Below are positions 22,460 through 32,844 of a DNA stretch of 64,000 bases, piece by piece. How positions within the stretch are numbered: the stretch's first letter is position 1; the number at the start of each line of letters is the position of its first letter. This stretch comes from Lindgomyces ingoldianus (lineage: Eukaryota; Ascomycota; Dothideomycetes; Pleosporales; Lindgomycetaceae): assembly GCF_010093535.1 (NCBI RefSeq), contig NW_022985207.1:353858-417857 (forward strand), written 5' to 3'. A model generated the notes under the pieces. The model worked only from the letters and a program-made list of their open reading frames with translations, was not told the DNA's origin and did not search any database. Both the position numbers and the translations under genes were made by a program.

Positions 22460-22849
22460 TGTCAGATATGCGCACCTACTGTCAAGACAGGAGGAACGCT
22501 GGACGAAAGCTGCTACATAGTACAAGCAATAAGCTCGAACAGTATGTTGCAACAAATTGCGGTATGTTGCAACAAATTGCAGCATGTTGCAGCAAATTGC
22601 AGCATTTTGCAGCAAATTGCAGCATGTTGCAGCATTTTGCAATATTCTGCAACAAATTGCAGCATGTTGCAAGCTGGTCGCGCATAGGGCTAGTGCGCGA
22701 GGGACTCGGATCGGAAAAACAAAAGCCGAGCAACACGAGTAGAGCAGAAAAAGGATCGATAGATCAACACAATCAATCATCATCCCATACATTATATCCA
22801 AACCCATCATTCATCTTAGGAAGCCTAGAAACAGTGCTTTAATCTAATA
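22460..22849 (+). repeat. Copia solo LTR L3, tandem to L2
   Basis: TGTCAGATATG to AATCTAATA, 390 bp, with about 12 minisatellite units. It is followed by AGCTT; the same AGCTT stands before both L2 and L3, so the pair shares a 5-bp TSD. The 10-bp spacer ACTTTAGCTT repeats the host bases upstream of L2, so L2 and L3 look like a tandem duplication of one solo LTR with its left flank. Confidence 0.82.
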
Positions 22850-23053
22850 AGCTTACACTTGCTTCTTTACCTTCTTTCTGTCACTACGTGCCCTAACCTC
22901 CTTTAGAGCTGTTAAGCGCAGGCTTTTCTAAATGTAGCTGCCTTATTAGCTGCTTAAAGCTTTGTAATTTCCTATTACGCTAACACTAGCTTATGCACAA
23001 TTATTGCTATCCTTTTTAAGGCTTTTTTTCTAGAGACATTACCTCTATATAAC

Positions 23054-23416
23054 TGTCAGATATGCGCACCTACTGTCAAGACAGGAGGAACGTTTGACGA
23101 AAGCTGCTACATAGTACGAGCAATAAGCTCGAACAGTATGTTGCTGCAAATTGCAGCATTTTGCAGCATTTTGCAGCATTTTGCAGCATTTTGGCAGCAA
23201 ATTGCAGCAAATTGCAGCATGTTGCAAGCTGGTCGCGCATAGGGCTAGTGCGCGAGGGACTCGGATCGGCAGAACAAAAAGCCGAGCAACACGAGTAGAG
23301 CAGAAAAAAGGATCGATAAATCAAGACAATCAATACAATCAATCAATCATCCCATACATCATATCCAAACCCATCATTCATTTCAGGAAGCCTAGAAACA
23401 GTGCTTCAATCTGACA
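23054..23416 (+). repeat. Copia solo LTR L4, TSD ATAAC
   Basis: TGTCAGATATG to CAATCTGACA, 363 bp, flanked by ATAAC (23049-23053, 23417-23421). Contains about 9 minisatellite units (23140-23226). Both ends keep TGTCAG/CTGACA, the least mutated form of this LTR family here. Confidence 0.9.
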
Positions 23417-23470
23417 ATAACCCTCTCTATACGTAGAGCTACTTGTAACACAACTAATATCTACTAGAGA

Positions 23471-23670
23471 TTGCTGCCTGCTGCTGTGATCTACTGCAGT
23501 TTGCTGTAATTTGCTATAGTTTGCTGTAATTTGCTGTAGTTTGCCGCAATTTGATATAGTTTACCGCAATTTGCTGTAGTTTGCTGCAATTTGCTGTAGT
23601 TTGCTGCAATTTGCTGCAATTTGCTGTAATTTGCTGTAGTTTACTGCAATTTGCTGTAATTTACTTTATG
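23471..23670. repeat. 10-bp minisatellite, about 20 units
   Basis: Units TTGCTGTAAT, TTGCTGTAGT, TTGCTGCAAT run in perfect 10-bp register. The unit is the reverse complement of the ATTGCAGCAA unit inside the L-family LTRs 50-250 bp upstream, but no LTR ends flank this array. Confidence 0.9.
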
Positions 23671-25279
23671 CATTTCTTAACGCTAGTAGGTAATCTCTTA
23701 CTAACATCTTTAGGCATTAGCCTATTATATTTAAACAGTAGTTAAAGAAGCTAAACTAGCAGTTGTGTAAGCAAAACAGCTTGTTAAGGTATTACATGTA
23801 CTACATTAATCTTTGCGGCGATAGAGAGGTAGAGGCAGAGGCAGAGGCAGCGCTAGAGCTCCCTAGCACTCTAAGAAATTCCTGTAGAGGCAATAAACTA
23901 CACAAGCTGCAGCTCTACAACTAGGGCTTTAATGCTAAAACAATTAAATTAAAGATATTAGGTAGCAGTATTAGGCATAGCGTAGCAGTATTAGGCGGTG
24001 AAAGGAACAGACGCAACGTGTAACAAGGTAGGCACAGTTAACTACGTAGCCTTCTCTTGCTTATAGAGGTTTAGGCTAGACTAGAGACAACTGCTAGTGC
24101 TAGTGCTAGCCCTAGCATTATCTATATATATATTATACTATGCTAGAATACTTAGCTTAAGTATTCCTGTGCGTACCTTTTAGTATAGTAGGGAAAGTTG
24201 CATAGTATTAGCTTAGCAGGCAGGGCGTCTACCTTATTACACAACGCTAGAGACTGTAAGGTGCAAAGAGGAGGATGTAAGAGGTATTAAGCAGAAAACA
24301 CAGGTTATAGAGAGGGAATGCAGGATAGGGGGGTAACAAGAGAGAGTAAACCTTAGGGTTAGAGGCAGAGGTACAGAGGCCAAGGAGTCTATATACCCTG
24401 TGCCAAGCCCTTAGGGTACTTAGGGGTTAGATAGCTGTAACATAACTGTGACAAAGGAAGACTATTTTAAGGGCATAAACGCGTTAAAAGCTAGAGCTAA
24501 CTATTATTTATTTTTTAGCTATATTAGTGTGTTAGTGATTATGTGAAGCTATGTAAGGCACTAGAGACATAAAGAACTGCATTAAATGTATTGCTAGAGG
24601 AGTCCTTTACAGGAGACTATATATATGCGAAATAATTAGGTGGGTCTTAGCAACAGACTATGCTGAGATGCATACGACTATAGTGCTGACGCATCTAACT
24701 ATTGTGTAACAACACATCTAACTATTATGCAACTATAGTGACAACACATCTAAGTGTTACCACTGTAAACAGATTAGTTACATGCTATAGTTAAATGTTA
24801 TTATTATATGTCTATTACCTGTCTAATACTACTTTGCTAAGCATTATGCTGTAACTATTCTTTAACCTAGACAACTTACTTTAATACGCTAACTATTACT
24901 ATTGCGTAAGAAGAGCACAGGGACCTAGCGTCGCGCACATAGGCCTGGTGTTGCGCCTGTGTTTCAGACAAGCAGCCTAAGACACTTAGCGCCTAAGCTC
25001 TCTATAAGCCTCTTATAGTTAATAGACTTGCTTCTTATTGCTCTCTAATTAGTAGTTGCAACAATTACTCTATGTAAAGATAGGATAGTAAGTAGCACAA
25101 ATAGCACTAAGAGCAAGCTTTCAGAGAAAGATAGGAGTGTATTGTAAGAGAGACAAATCGCTGCCAAGCTTCGCTTGTCAGGATTCATGCTTATATACGA
25201 AGCACAGGTCATACGACCTCCAAACAGGTCAGGTGAGGCCATACTGGCCCGTTCTGGGACATCCGGCCTTACACTCTAA
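23671..25279. other. Cargo of the Helitron-like insert, no gene recognised
   Basis: Mixed composition. It holds AGAGGCAGAGGCAGAGGCAG-type purine repeats (23823-23850, and a weaker one near 24362), and three imperfect copies of a 30-bp unit around CACATCTAACTATT (24670-24755). A minus-strand open frame at 25045-25242 has no recognisable domain. Fragments with CpG (24930-24965) suggest captured sequence. No start, intron or domain that I can support. Confidence 0.4.
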
Positions 25280-28200
25280 GCAAGCTTTGCTTTTACAGAT
25301 CATTTATGAACTGTTGTAGTATTTTAAGTTAGTTATAGTAATATAGCTTACTATTTTAGTTTTTATAGTTAGCTAGTGTTACCTTCTTTAACTAACTAGC
25401 GCTGTTTTAAAGTAGGTCTAAGGTTTCTTAGATAAATTTATTATTTAGATACTTATTAGTAATAATCTAATTAATTATCTAATCTATTTTATTTAAGTTA
25501 AAGTTTAAAAATAGCTTAGGTTAAAGTAAAGTTTAGTATTAAGCTTTTTACACTTCTTTTTAAGTAAAGATGTTTTAGAATTACCTTATAAAAGCATCTA
25601 GTTTCCCTCTGTTTTAACTAGGATAATAAGTAATCTTAAAATTAAAATAAAACAAGTATTTAGACTAATAGGCTTATTAGTAGCTAAGTTATTTTATAGT
25701 TATAAAGTACTATAAGTTCTTATAGTTAGATAGAACTTATATTAGATGCGCTACACTTTTTAGTTTAAGTTGCTATTATTTAAAGTAGTGTACTATAGTA
25801 AGTAATTTTTTATTATAAATCTTATAATTACCTTTTATAAAGCTTATTCTTTTTAAGAAGTATGTAATAGGCCTAATAGTCCTATCTAGCTTAGTCTAGA
25901 AAAGAACTTCTACTACTATGTAGTCTAAGGCATTAGCTTCTATAAGTATTAGTAGTTTAAAGTTAAAGTAGTAAAGTATTAAGGCTTTAGTAAAAGCTTT
26001 TTTTAGCTAGTTAAAAGACTATTAGTAATTTAAGTTAAAGTTAAATTAAATCTTTTTTTTAGTAAGTGTAATTATAAAGCTTACTTACTGTAAGAAGTTA
26101 TTAATAAATTATTAGTAAAAGTTAGCAAATCTTATAAAAGCTTAAATGTCTTTTATGTCCTTTAAGTATTACTAATCTAGCATAGTCTAAACTTTAATAG
26201 GGTCTATTTAGATGCTATTTATAGAGATTACATATTCTAAATATGTAACTTTTAATTAGTAAAACTTACATTTATTTATGTTAAGTTGTAGACCTACTTC
26301 TTTTATAGCTTTTAGCACTAGGCGTACATGCTATTTATGCTCTAAAAGGCTATTACTATAGATTAAAATATTATTAATATACATAGTACAGAACATGTCT
26401 AGGTAGAGTTAGAGTAAGTTATTTATAAAATGTTAAAAAGTACTAAGTGTGTTAGCTAAGCTAAAGGGCATTACTAGGTACTTAAATAGTCTATATTAGG
26501 TCTAAAATGCTGTTAGCTACTTATTACCCTTTACTATCTTTAGCTTATTAAAGGCAGTAATAATATCTAACTTTATAAAATACTTTACTTTACTTAGTTA
26601 GCTTAAGGTTTCTTATAAAAAAGAAATTAAGTATTAGTTCTTAATAGTAATAGTGTTTAGTTCTTAGTAGTTAACATAGAATTAAAGCTTACTTCTAAGT
26701 TTTTTTATAAATAGTATAGGTAACACTACTAGTAAAAAGCTAGCTTAAATAAACTTTTTTTTAAGTTTTTATTAAAGTATTTTTAAAGCACTTTTAATTT
26801 ATTTAGTAACATCTTATATAGTAGCCTATAACTAGGTTGTTTACTAGGCTTAAAAGTTATTTAGTAATTATATAAATGTTATATTAAAAGCTTATTAAAC
26901 TTATTTTAAAAAAAGACATGTAATAAGTTGTAGTAGTTTTAAAAAACTATTATTTTTAAGTTAGTATATTTTTAAAGAGCTAAAGCTTAGTTTATATTAG
27001 AAATTATAACTGCGTAGATTTTATAATCTAGTTATTAAGCTAAGGTTATAAATAGGGCAGGTTCTATATAGCAAATGTCTATTTACTATTTAAGTCCTAG
27101 TTTATATCTAAATTAGGTAAGTAGAGATTTTTTAAAGGCTTTTTTTTTTAAGTTTAGGCAGTTATTAAATTATTTTATATAGCTTATCTTAGTAAAAGGC
27201 CTAGCTTATTAGCCTTACTTAAGTAGTTCTTTTCTAAGTTATTAAAAAGTAGGTCTAGAGACTTTCTATATTAAGTGCTACTTAGGTGTTATTTAGGTGT
27301 AAGTATAAGTATATATCTTAGCATTAAAAAAAAGTTAAAGTTTAGAACTTACTTTTAGTAATTAAAAGCAACTTTATGCTAATACAGCTATAGTTGTCTT
27401 AAAATTAAGTTATAACATTCTATGTTTATTACATAAAGCTTAATCTACTTCTTATAGTGTTAGTAAGTAATTATAATAGTTATAGTATAAAAGATAAAAC
27501 TTTTTTTAAGTTATTTTCTATTAAATCTAGTTAATAAATTATTTAAGTAAGTAGTGTTAATTAAAGATTTAGTTTACGCGCTAGTTTTTTATTAATATAA
27601 CTTATACTATTTACTTTTAAGTTAATAAAAGCTTATATTAGAGCTAATATAGTTTTTTATTATAAATATATAAAAATATTAACTTAGTACTTTTAGTTAT
27701 TAGTAGAGGACTTAGCTTATAAGTTAGTAAAGATCTAGTGTTAAATTAGTCTTAAAAGGCAACTTAGCCTTAAAATAAGCCTTTTTGTAGGCTTCTACTG
27801 CTATAGCTGCAGCTGCGTTAAAAGTAGCAAAAGAAATTAAAGCTTAAATATAAGTTAAAGCCCTTATAAAAATAAAAATAAAATAGTAAAAATCTTTAAT
27901 AAGTGCTAATAGCGCTACTTATGTAGACTTAAAAAAAAATAAAGCAGTTTTAAAAGATATAACTATGCTTACTATACTTAAAGCATTAACTTTTTTTTTT
28001 ATAATTTTTACACTTTTTAGAACTAACTAAAACATAATTTAAATTAATTTTTATTATGTTAAAGTTCTTATTTATAACTACGCTAGTTTAGGGGCGTATT
28101 AAAGCTTATATAAAAAGGAACCTTATGTTATTATTATAAGTAGTAATTAGGTTTGCATACGTGTTAAAGTTATTTAAAAGGGGTTCTTTTACTATAGCGC

Positions 28201-28949
28201 GTTACAGTTTAGTTAAAAGGGAGTTATATAAGGCTATAATTAAACTTATCTTATTTAAGCCTATATTAAATGCAAGTTAGTAGAACTTAGTAAAGTGTAA
28301 AGTAAAGCTTTTTTTTTATTATTATAAAGTGTTTAAGTAACTTAAAGCTATTAACTTTTTATTTAAGTCTTTATAAGTTACTTATAAAAACACTATAAAT
28401 TAATCTAAGTTAATAATATCTTTATTTATTAGTAAGTTAATTAAGGTTGTTATATTATAGTTAAGTTAAAAGTAGGCATATAGTAACTAAAAGTGTTTAA
28501 AAAGAAATTAGTCTATGTTTCTTTTAAGTTTATATTAAAGCTTATGTAAAAAGAAAGGTAAGTTTTTTTATTTTTTATTAAACAGTAGGGGATTAGAGAG
28601 TTAGTTAGATTTTATTACTAAATTAAAAAGGTTATAAGTTGTAGGCAGTGTTAGACAGAAGGGAGTTAAGCTATCTTTAGACTTTTAGGTAAACTTTAAG
28701 GCTAGTAAGTTCTTAGTTCTTACTACTATAATAAAAGTTAAAGTAGAAATAGACTACTTAACAACATAAAGCTGTTTTTTAAAGTCTTTTTAAAAAGCTT
28801 TTAAGCTTATAATGTAGTAGCTTTTTTATAAAGTAAGCGCTTTTTAAAAAGCTTTTTAGCTTACTTTAATAGCTTAGAGTTATATAAGTACTAAGCTTAT
28901 TAGATTAAATTTAGAGGCTATTCTTAGCTAAAGTTTTAATATAATATAA

Positions 28950-29266
28950 TGTTATAATTATGTATAAGTAAAGTTATAAAGCTTTATAAAAGTCTAGTTT
29001 AATTACTATGTAAAGTATTATAGTAAGTACAAGATGTTATGTAAGGAACAAAAAAGTTTAAAAAAAATTAGTAATTAAATACTTAGCTTAGAAGTCTAAG
29101 CGCTTTAAGTATAAATTAAGCCTATTTTAGGTTTAGTTAGTGTTAAGGCAGTTTATGCTTAAGTTTATGTCTGTGTTGTGTTATGTTTATGTTAGACGTG
29201 CACTAATAATACTCTAGTACGCGTCTAATACAGTTATGTCTGGGATCTGGGGAGGATACTGTGACA
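28950..29266 (-). repeat. 5' LTR of Gypsy H
   Basis: 317 bp partner of 19762-20079, followed by TSD CTAGT (29267-29271). Confidence 0.88.
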
Positions 29267-30052
29267 CTAGTATAGCCTGTACCTTTTTAAGGTCTATTTT
29301 AAATTCCTTCTTTAAGACTATAAATCCTAGGTATTCTGTTTTCTAAATGTAAATTTTGTACTTACTTAGCTATAGGTAGAGTTTATATTCTTATAGTTTT
29401 TCTAAAACTTTTTTTACCTTAGTAAGGCGCTTATTAGTGCTTGCTAGTGCTTATTATGCTAAGCAGGTGCTCGCAGCTCTTAGACTACAAGTATTTGCTA
29501 GCATCTGCGAGCATCCTGCCGAGCTTGAGAGCAAATCGCCTGGTCCGGTTATGTCACGTGACCCGATCCGGTCCGTCCTTCCGTGAGGTTGACCTTAGCG
29601 GAGTTTCCTGTGGCCTAGACCGTCGTAACAGAAACCTTCCCCTGCTACAAAGCAACGGGCAAAGCAGCGGGCAGAAGAATCTGATGCATGCATAGTAATG
29701 CTTCGCGGCGTGAGAATCGCATGGACAACTTTTCGGAAAATGCCCTCACGGCTCGGGCCGAGCCCTTTCTCTTCAGGTTTAGTACCTCTGATTAGGGAGC
29801 ACATGGGTGTGAACAGAATGAACGCTAAGGGATTAGGATCTGGATTAGAGCTGCATTCGAAAACTTGAGTGCACCCTAGCAGATAAATTCCTCCATTCCG
29901 CATCGCCGATCCTTCAAAACCCGTCGCTTCGCCGGGGTGCCATTTGCTGAGTTCGTGACTTTCCAAGCCACCAACACAGACCCTATCAGGCGATTCAACC
30001 CTGGGTTAAATTCCACACGTTCGACCTGCCTTCCCCACTACACGGGCTCCGA

Positions 30053-30584
30053 ATGATAAAGTAAGTCCATGCGTTCTACAAATCCGATTATTCCTGCTCC
30101 AGCCAAGCAAAGCCAAATTTTAGAATCTCGAGCTATGTAAGTCGCAATCTTAATTCGCCTATAGACAACTACTAACGGACAGCTATCAACCTTAGCACCT
30201 GACTCCAGGGATTCAAGAAATGGAGCCTACCTTCCCACTCACTCAACCCCAACATGCCCTGAATGCGGTTGTCTTGGCACCCTTGTCGACGCCGCTCGCC
30301 CAAACAACCCCATCGGCAATGCGGGTCGGCCGTATTATATCTGCTCTCACGGTCGACACGAGCGTAACACATTCATCACTTTCGATGACAACAGCGGTAT
30401 CGTACCCGGCAATCCACGATGTCATTGCGGCTATCTCTCCCGTCTTAATTGTAGAAGAGATGGGAATGGCCAGTTCTATTCTTGCGCAGTGGGCGGGTGT
30501 CGGTTTAAACGGAACGGATCGTCGGTGCCACTGAGACCGAGAGTGGACAAGGATGGAGACTGTGAGATGACAGATTTGGACTAG
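30053..30584 (+). CDS. Small protein with two GRF-type zinc fingers (three-exon model)
   Basis: Exon 1 30053-30060 (ATG ATA AA), intron 30061-30102 (GTAAGT...CTCCAG), exon 2 30103-30136, intron 30137-30182 (GTAAGT, CTAAC branch at 30172-30176, CAG), exon 3 30183-30584 to a TAG. The join keeps one frame and gives 147 residues with no internal stop. Finger 1 starts about residue 39 (C-P-E-C-G), with N-A-G-R-P-Y-Y-I-C about 25 residues on; finger 2 starts about residue 90 (C-H-C-G-Y), with G-Q-F-Y-S-C-A-V-G-G-C-R-F. This is the CxCG...GRxFYxC...CxF pattern of GRF zinc fingers, which bind single-stranded or structured nucleic acid in topoisomerase 3, APE2, NEIL3 and many small fungal proteins. 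The fourth ligand of finger 1 is not obvious. The tail is acidic. Exon 1 is tiny, so the start is the weakest point; exon 3 alone is open from 30165. Biological role unknown. Confidence 0.65.
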
Positions 30585-30611
30585 CAACTCGCCTATTGTT
30601 AGTGATTCCAC

Positions 30612-30738
30612 GAGTAGTCTAGTAATAACACGACCGGCCTCCTGAGATTTTCTTAGTCCACCCACGAGACTATAAGCTTGAAATCATCCTTAGACCACAT
30701 CTCTTTTAGAGGGTCTAGTCGCCTGTGGGATTTTTAGT
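30612..30738. repeat. Short repeat O1 with conserved ends
   Basis: Shares its first 18 bp (GAGTAGTCTAGTAATAAC) and its last about 30 bp (GGGTCTAGTCGCCTGTG to TTTTTAGT) with 49851-49968, but the middle differs. It starts 28 bp after the GRF gene's stop and marks the right part of the island. Sharp shared borders suggest a mobile element terminus; no TSD seen. Confidence 0.6.
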
Positions 30739-30787
30739 GCGTAGATAACTACAGAACTAAGTGGCGTCTAAAGTAGCTTAATCTATA

Positions 30788-31884
30788 ACGTACCTAACGG
30801 GTTGGCCGGCCACTTTTGCTAAGCCCCCACTAAAACCACCCCATTCTCTCGCAAAACAGCCCACTTTAGCCTTATATAAAGTAATATAACATAAGATATT
30901 ATTTAGAGTCTACTTTTACTACTTACTTACATGTATGTAAGTTATGCCTAGTCTAATTGCACTACTTATATTACTTTTAACTTAGCTTACCTTCTTTAGC
31001 GCGCACTTGTGTTTTTAGCTTCTTTTTATTACTACGCGCTCTAAACTCCTTTAGAGCAGTTAGATAAGCCCTATCCTTAACTATTAAGGTCTTTTTTGCT
31101 TAAATCTGCTTTTTTTTATGTAATCTATGTTACATAGTAGCTTTATTTACTGCTTAAAGCTTTATAATTTTATAGCCTACTTTATTATGTTAATGCTTTA
31201 AATAACTATTATCTACTTTCTATTACCTTACTATATTACCTTTAGCTGTCCTTATTTTTTTAAAGCTATAACAACTGCTCTAGTTAATATCTAGCCTATT
31301 ATAAAGCCTAACTTGTTAAAGTTATACTTGTCTTTATTCTAGATACTGTACTTAGCTTTATGTTAGCTACTAGGTAAAACTAGCCCTAGATAACCTCTAG
31401 ATCCTTATAAAGCACTCTTTTATAATTATACTTATAATTAAACTTTATTATAAACTTAGGGCAGTGCTTAACCTACATACTAGGCTAGTTTAAGCTAACC
31501 TAGCCTAGATTGCGCTCTGCAGGCAAGGAATTAGCTATATTAGCTACAGCTGTAAGCCTAAAAGGAAATCTGCGTGTAATAAGCTTAAGTATGTACTTAA
31601 TAACTACCTTTTTTTTAAGCTTAGTTAGATTCCTTAATTTAGGCTAGCATTCTGCTTATAAAGGCTGTCTAGCGCGTTAATTACTTAGTGTTATGTAAGA
31701 GACATTATAGATAGCTACAGCGCGTTGTAAGGAGAGTTTTAAGTCTTATTTAAGAGCCTAAAAAGCAAGCTGTATCTAACGTTCTTTAAAAGATTTAATC
31801 TAGTGTTGTTGTTAAGGCATTATGTAGATAGGTAGAGTTTAGTGGGGGCTTAGCAAAAGTGGCCGGCCAACCTGTTAGGTACGT
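30788..31884 (-). mobile_element. Internally deleted Fot1/pogo element B2
   Basis: Family B TIRs (ACGTACCTAACGGGTTGGCC) with TA on both sides (30786-30787, 31885-31886). 1097 bp; compared with B1 and B3 the middle of the transposase, including the DDE core, is missing. Each end carries a single subterminal unit. Confidence 0.87.
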
Positions 31885-31886
31885 TA

Positions 31887-32844
31887 ATACAGGTTTATGT
31901 ATTTCCTACTTACATATTATTTTAGTATACTCTTTAATAATATTAATAATATAAAGAACTTTCTAAATAGTTTTTATTTCTTTACTATTATTAGCTTAAT
32001 AGCAGTAGATAAGGTTTAATAACTAAACTCATACCTACTTTTCAACAAAGCTATTACTTTACTTAAAAATAGGCTTTTAAAAACTTATATAATAATTATA
32101 ACAGTATGCTTATTACATAAACTATGTATAAAAAACGCATGTTATTATAAATTCTTAGTTGTAGCTTATTACTTTGTTTTATTCTAAATAGAAATAGCAA
32201 TACTGTAAAACACTAGTATAATATTACTTAAAGTAGATATACTTATGTTTACTTATTAGCTATAAGGCTAGATGTTCTAAAACAGGCTAGTATAGCCTTA
32301 CTTAACCTGTTTAGAGGTTACACGACTTGTACTTTGTAGATAAACATGAATTCTAATAAGCAAGGCTTAGCAGCAATTTATCTCTTCTATAATACACTTC
32401 TATTTCTTTAAAACTTTGCTTTTAGTACTATGTATACTATCTATTATCCTATCTTTACATCTAAATTACTTACATAAGCTAGCATACTACTTAAAAGCAA
32501 TCTTAGTATACAATAGTGTTAACGCAAACTACTAGAGAAGAATTAGATGCAACTAGTGCTTTAGAACTGCTTAAAAAGCTAACTAAAATAGCTACTTCTA
32601 GTAACATTTAACTAAAGTTAACACTAACATAAAAAGAACTAGAGTAAAAATATAAATAAAAAAAGATAATAAAAATCTTTATAAATTAAACTTATTAGGT
32701 TATCTAGAAGGTGTTTAGAGCCTAAAAGAGGTTGAAAGAGCTAGGGTAGAACTAAGCAACACATATTTGTTATGAATTAAAAGCAATAGCTGCGGTAAAC
32801 TAAGCAGATGTCGCTAGAAGCATACAAACCCTTGAAGAGCTAGC
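31887..32844. other. AT-rich stretch between B2 and Gypsy E2
   Basis: No domain or element end recognised. 32545-32640 has a short readable stretch on the plus strand (A-T-S-A-L-E-L-L-K-K-L-T-K-I) without known family. Probably the continuation of the sequence that B2 entered. Confidence 0.4.

Larger units (their letters stand above)
21841..23022 (-). mobile_element. Truncated family A pogo element A4, holding LTRs L2 and L3
   Basis: 21841-22049 matches the right end of family A (compare 34165-34385), interrupted by Copia LTRs L2/L3 and resuming at 22855-23022. It includes the C-terminal transposase end (minus strand). The match stops at about 23022 near a poly-T stretch, and no closing TIR is present. 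CpG sites are better kept than in A1 or A2. Confidence 0.7.
21477..25320 (-). mobile_element. Helitron2-like composite insert in Gypsy H
   Basis: Left edge is the hairpin end AGCAGAGCTTGCTCTGC (21479), the same as at 1-112 and 13441. The right edge has the inverted short repeat GCAAGCTTTGCT (25280-25291) followed by the shared tail CATTTATGAACTGTTGTAG. The insert carries a truncated pogo copy, three Copia LTRs, two tandem-repeat arrays and about 1.6 kb of unassigned sequence; I see no Rep/helicase frame in it. It is clearly less AT-rich than its Gypsy host. Confidence 0.55.
20080..28949 (-). pseudogene. Gypsy H gag-pol, RIP-degraded, split by Helitron-like insert
   Basis: Minus-strand order from 28949: gag and protease region (28949-27000, no box confidently read), RT (about 26900-26000) with P-S-N-A...F-x-x-F-Y-K...L-Y-L-P-R-H-V-L-Y-Y-V-Y at about 26350-26450, the PFGLxNAPxTFQ to YxDDI segment with both Asp codons destroyed, and E-V-G-L-like residues after. 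RNase H runs to about 25325. After the insert, 21476 downward gives L-R-I-K-L-L-x-I-I-H-N-L-P-I-x-G-H-L-G-R-E-K-T-L, the zinc-binding start of integrase (HHCC, one His turned to Asn or lost). Integrase continues to about 20100. Thus the insert sits exactly between RNase H and integrase. Confidence 0.72.
19762..29266 (-). mobile_element. Complete Ty3/Gypsy retrotransposon H, TSD CTAGT
   Basis: LTRs at 19762-20079 (TGTCACGATTG...ATACTGTAACA) and 28950-29266 (TGTTATAATTA...ATACTGTGACA), with CTAGT at 19757-19761 and 29267-29271. Orientation is minus, from the RT reading. About 3.8 kb of the length is a Helitron2-like insert (about 21477-25320). The two LTRs differ mostly by C/T and G/A, so their divergence reflects RIP rather than age. 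Confidence 0.88.
19682..29445 (-). pseudogene. Ty3/Gypsy element I, RT/RNase H fragment split by Gypsy H
   Basis: Only 19682-19761 and 29267-about 29445 belong to this copy. On the minus strand 29445-29267 reads R-L-T-K-V-K-K-V-L-E-K-L, then K-T-E-Y-L-G-F-I-V and K-V-Q-A-I-L; after the H insertion 19761-19682 continues with V-R-E-F-L-R-L-L-G-Y-V. Together this is the classic stretch between the YxDD box and RNase H (VxxVLxxL...FLGFI...VREFLGxxGYY). Continuity of the reading across a 9.5-kb insert confirms the insertion site. The left side runs into the gap, the right side stops at the GC-rich island. Confidence 0.8.
29446..30787. other. GC-balanced, un-RIPed island
   Basis: Base composition changes abruptly at about 29445 (end of Gypsy I) and again near 30740. 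CpG, CpA and TpG are all frequent and TpA is not in excess. The left part (29446-30050) shows GATCCGG/CACGTGAC motifs (29541-29575) and no recognisable protein; an antisense open frame at 29595-29966 has no known domain. The right part holds the GRF-finger gene. RIP acts on repeats, so this segment is probably single-copy DNA caught between transposons, or cargo of one. Confidence 0.75.

Noticed and set aside
22038..22842. Many overlapping open frames on both strands encoding Cys/Gln/Leu-rich 10-residue repeats
   Set aside because: They arise from the 10-bp minisatellite in the Copia LTRs; 30 bp is ten codons, so every frame stays open. The same frames occur in L1 and L4 at lengths following the repeat number.
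23471..23670. Regular repeat array considered as CRISPR
   Set aside because: Units are 10 bp, contiguous and without spacers, in a eukaryotic setting; it is a minisatellite.
29441..29966. Two overlapping open frames (plus 29441-29695, minus 29595-29966) in the GC-rich island
   Set aside because: No domain, no compositional support, partly inside the Gypsy border; expected by chance at this GC content.
30220..30534. Plus-strand open frame of 104 codons starting with an ATG, and an antisense frame of 140 codons at 30243-30665
   Set aside because: Both overlap the GRF-finger exon in other frames, show no domain, and are explained by the high GC of a real coding exon.
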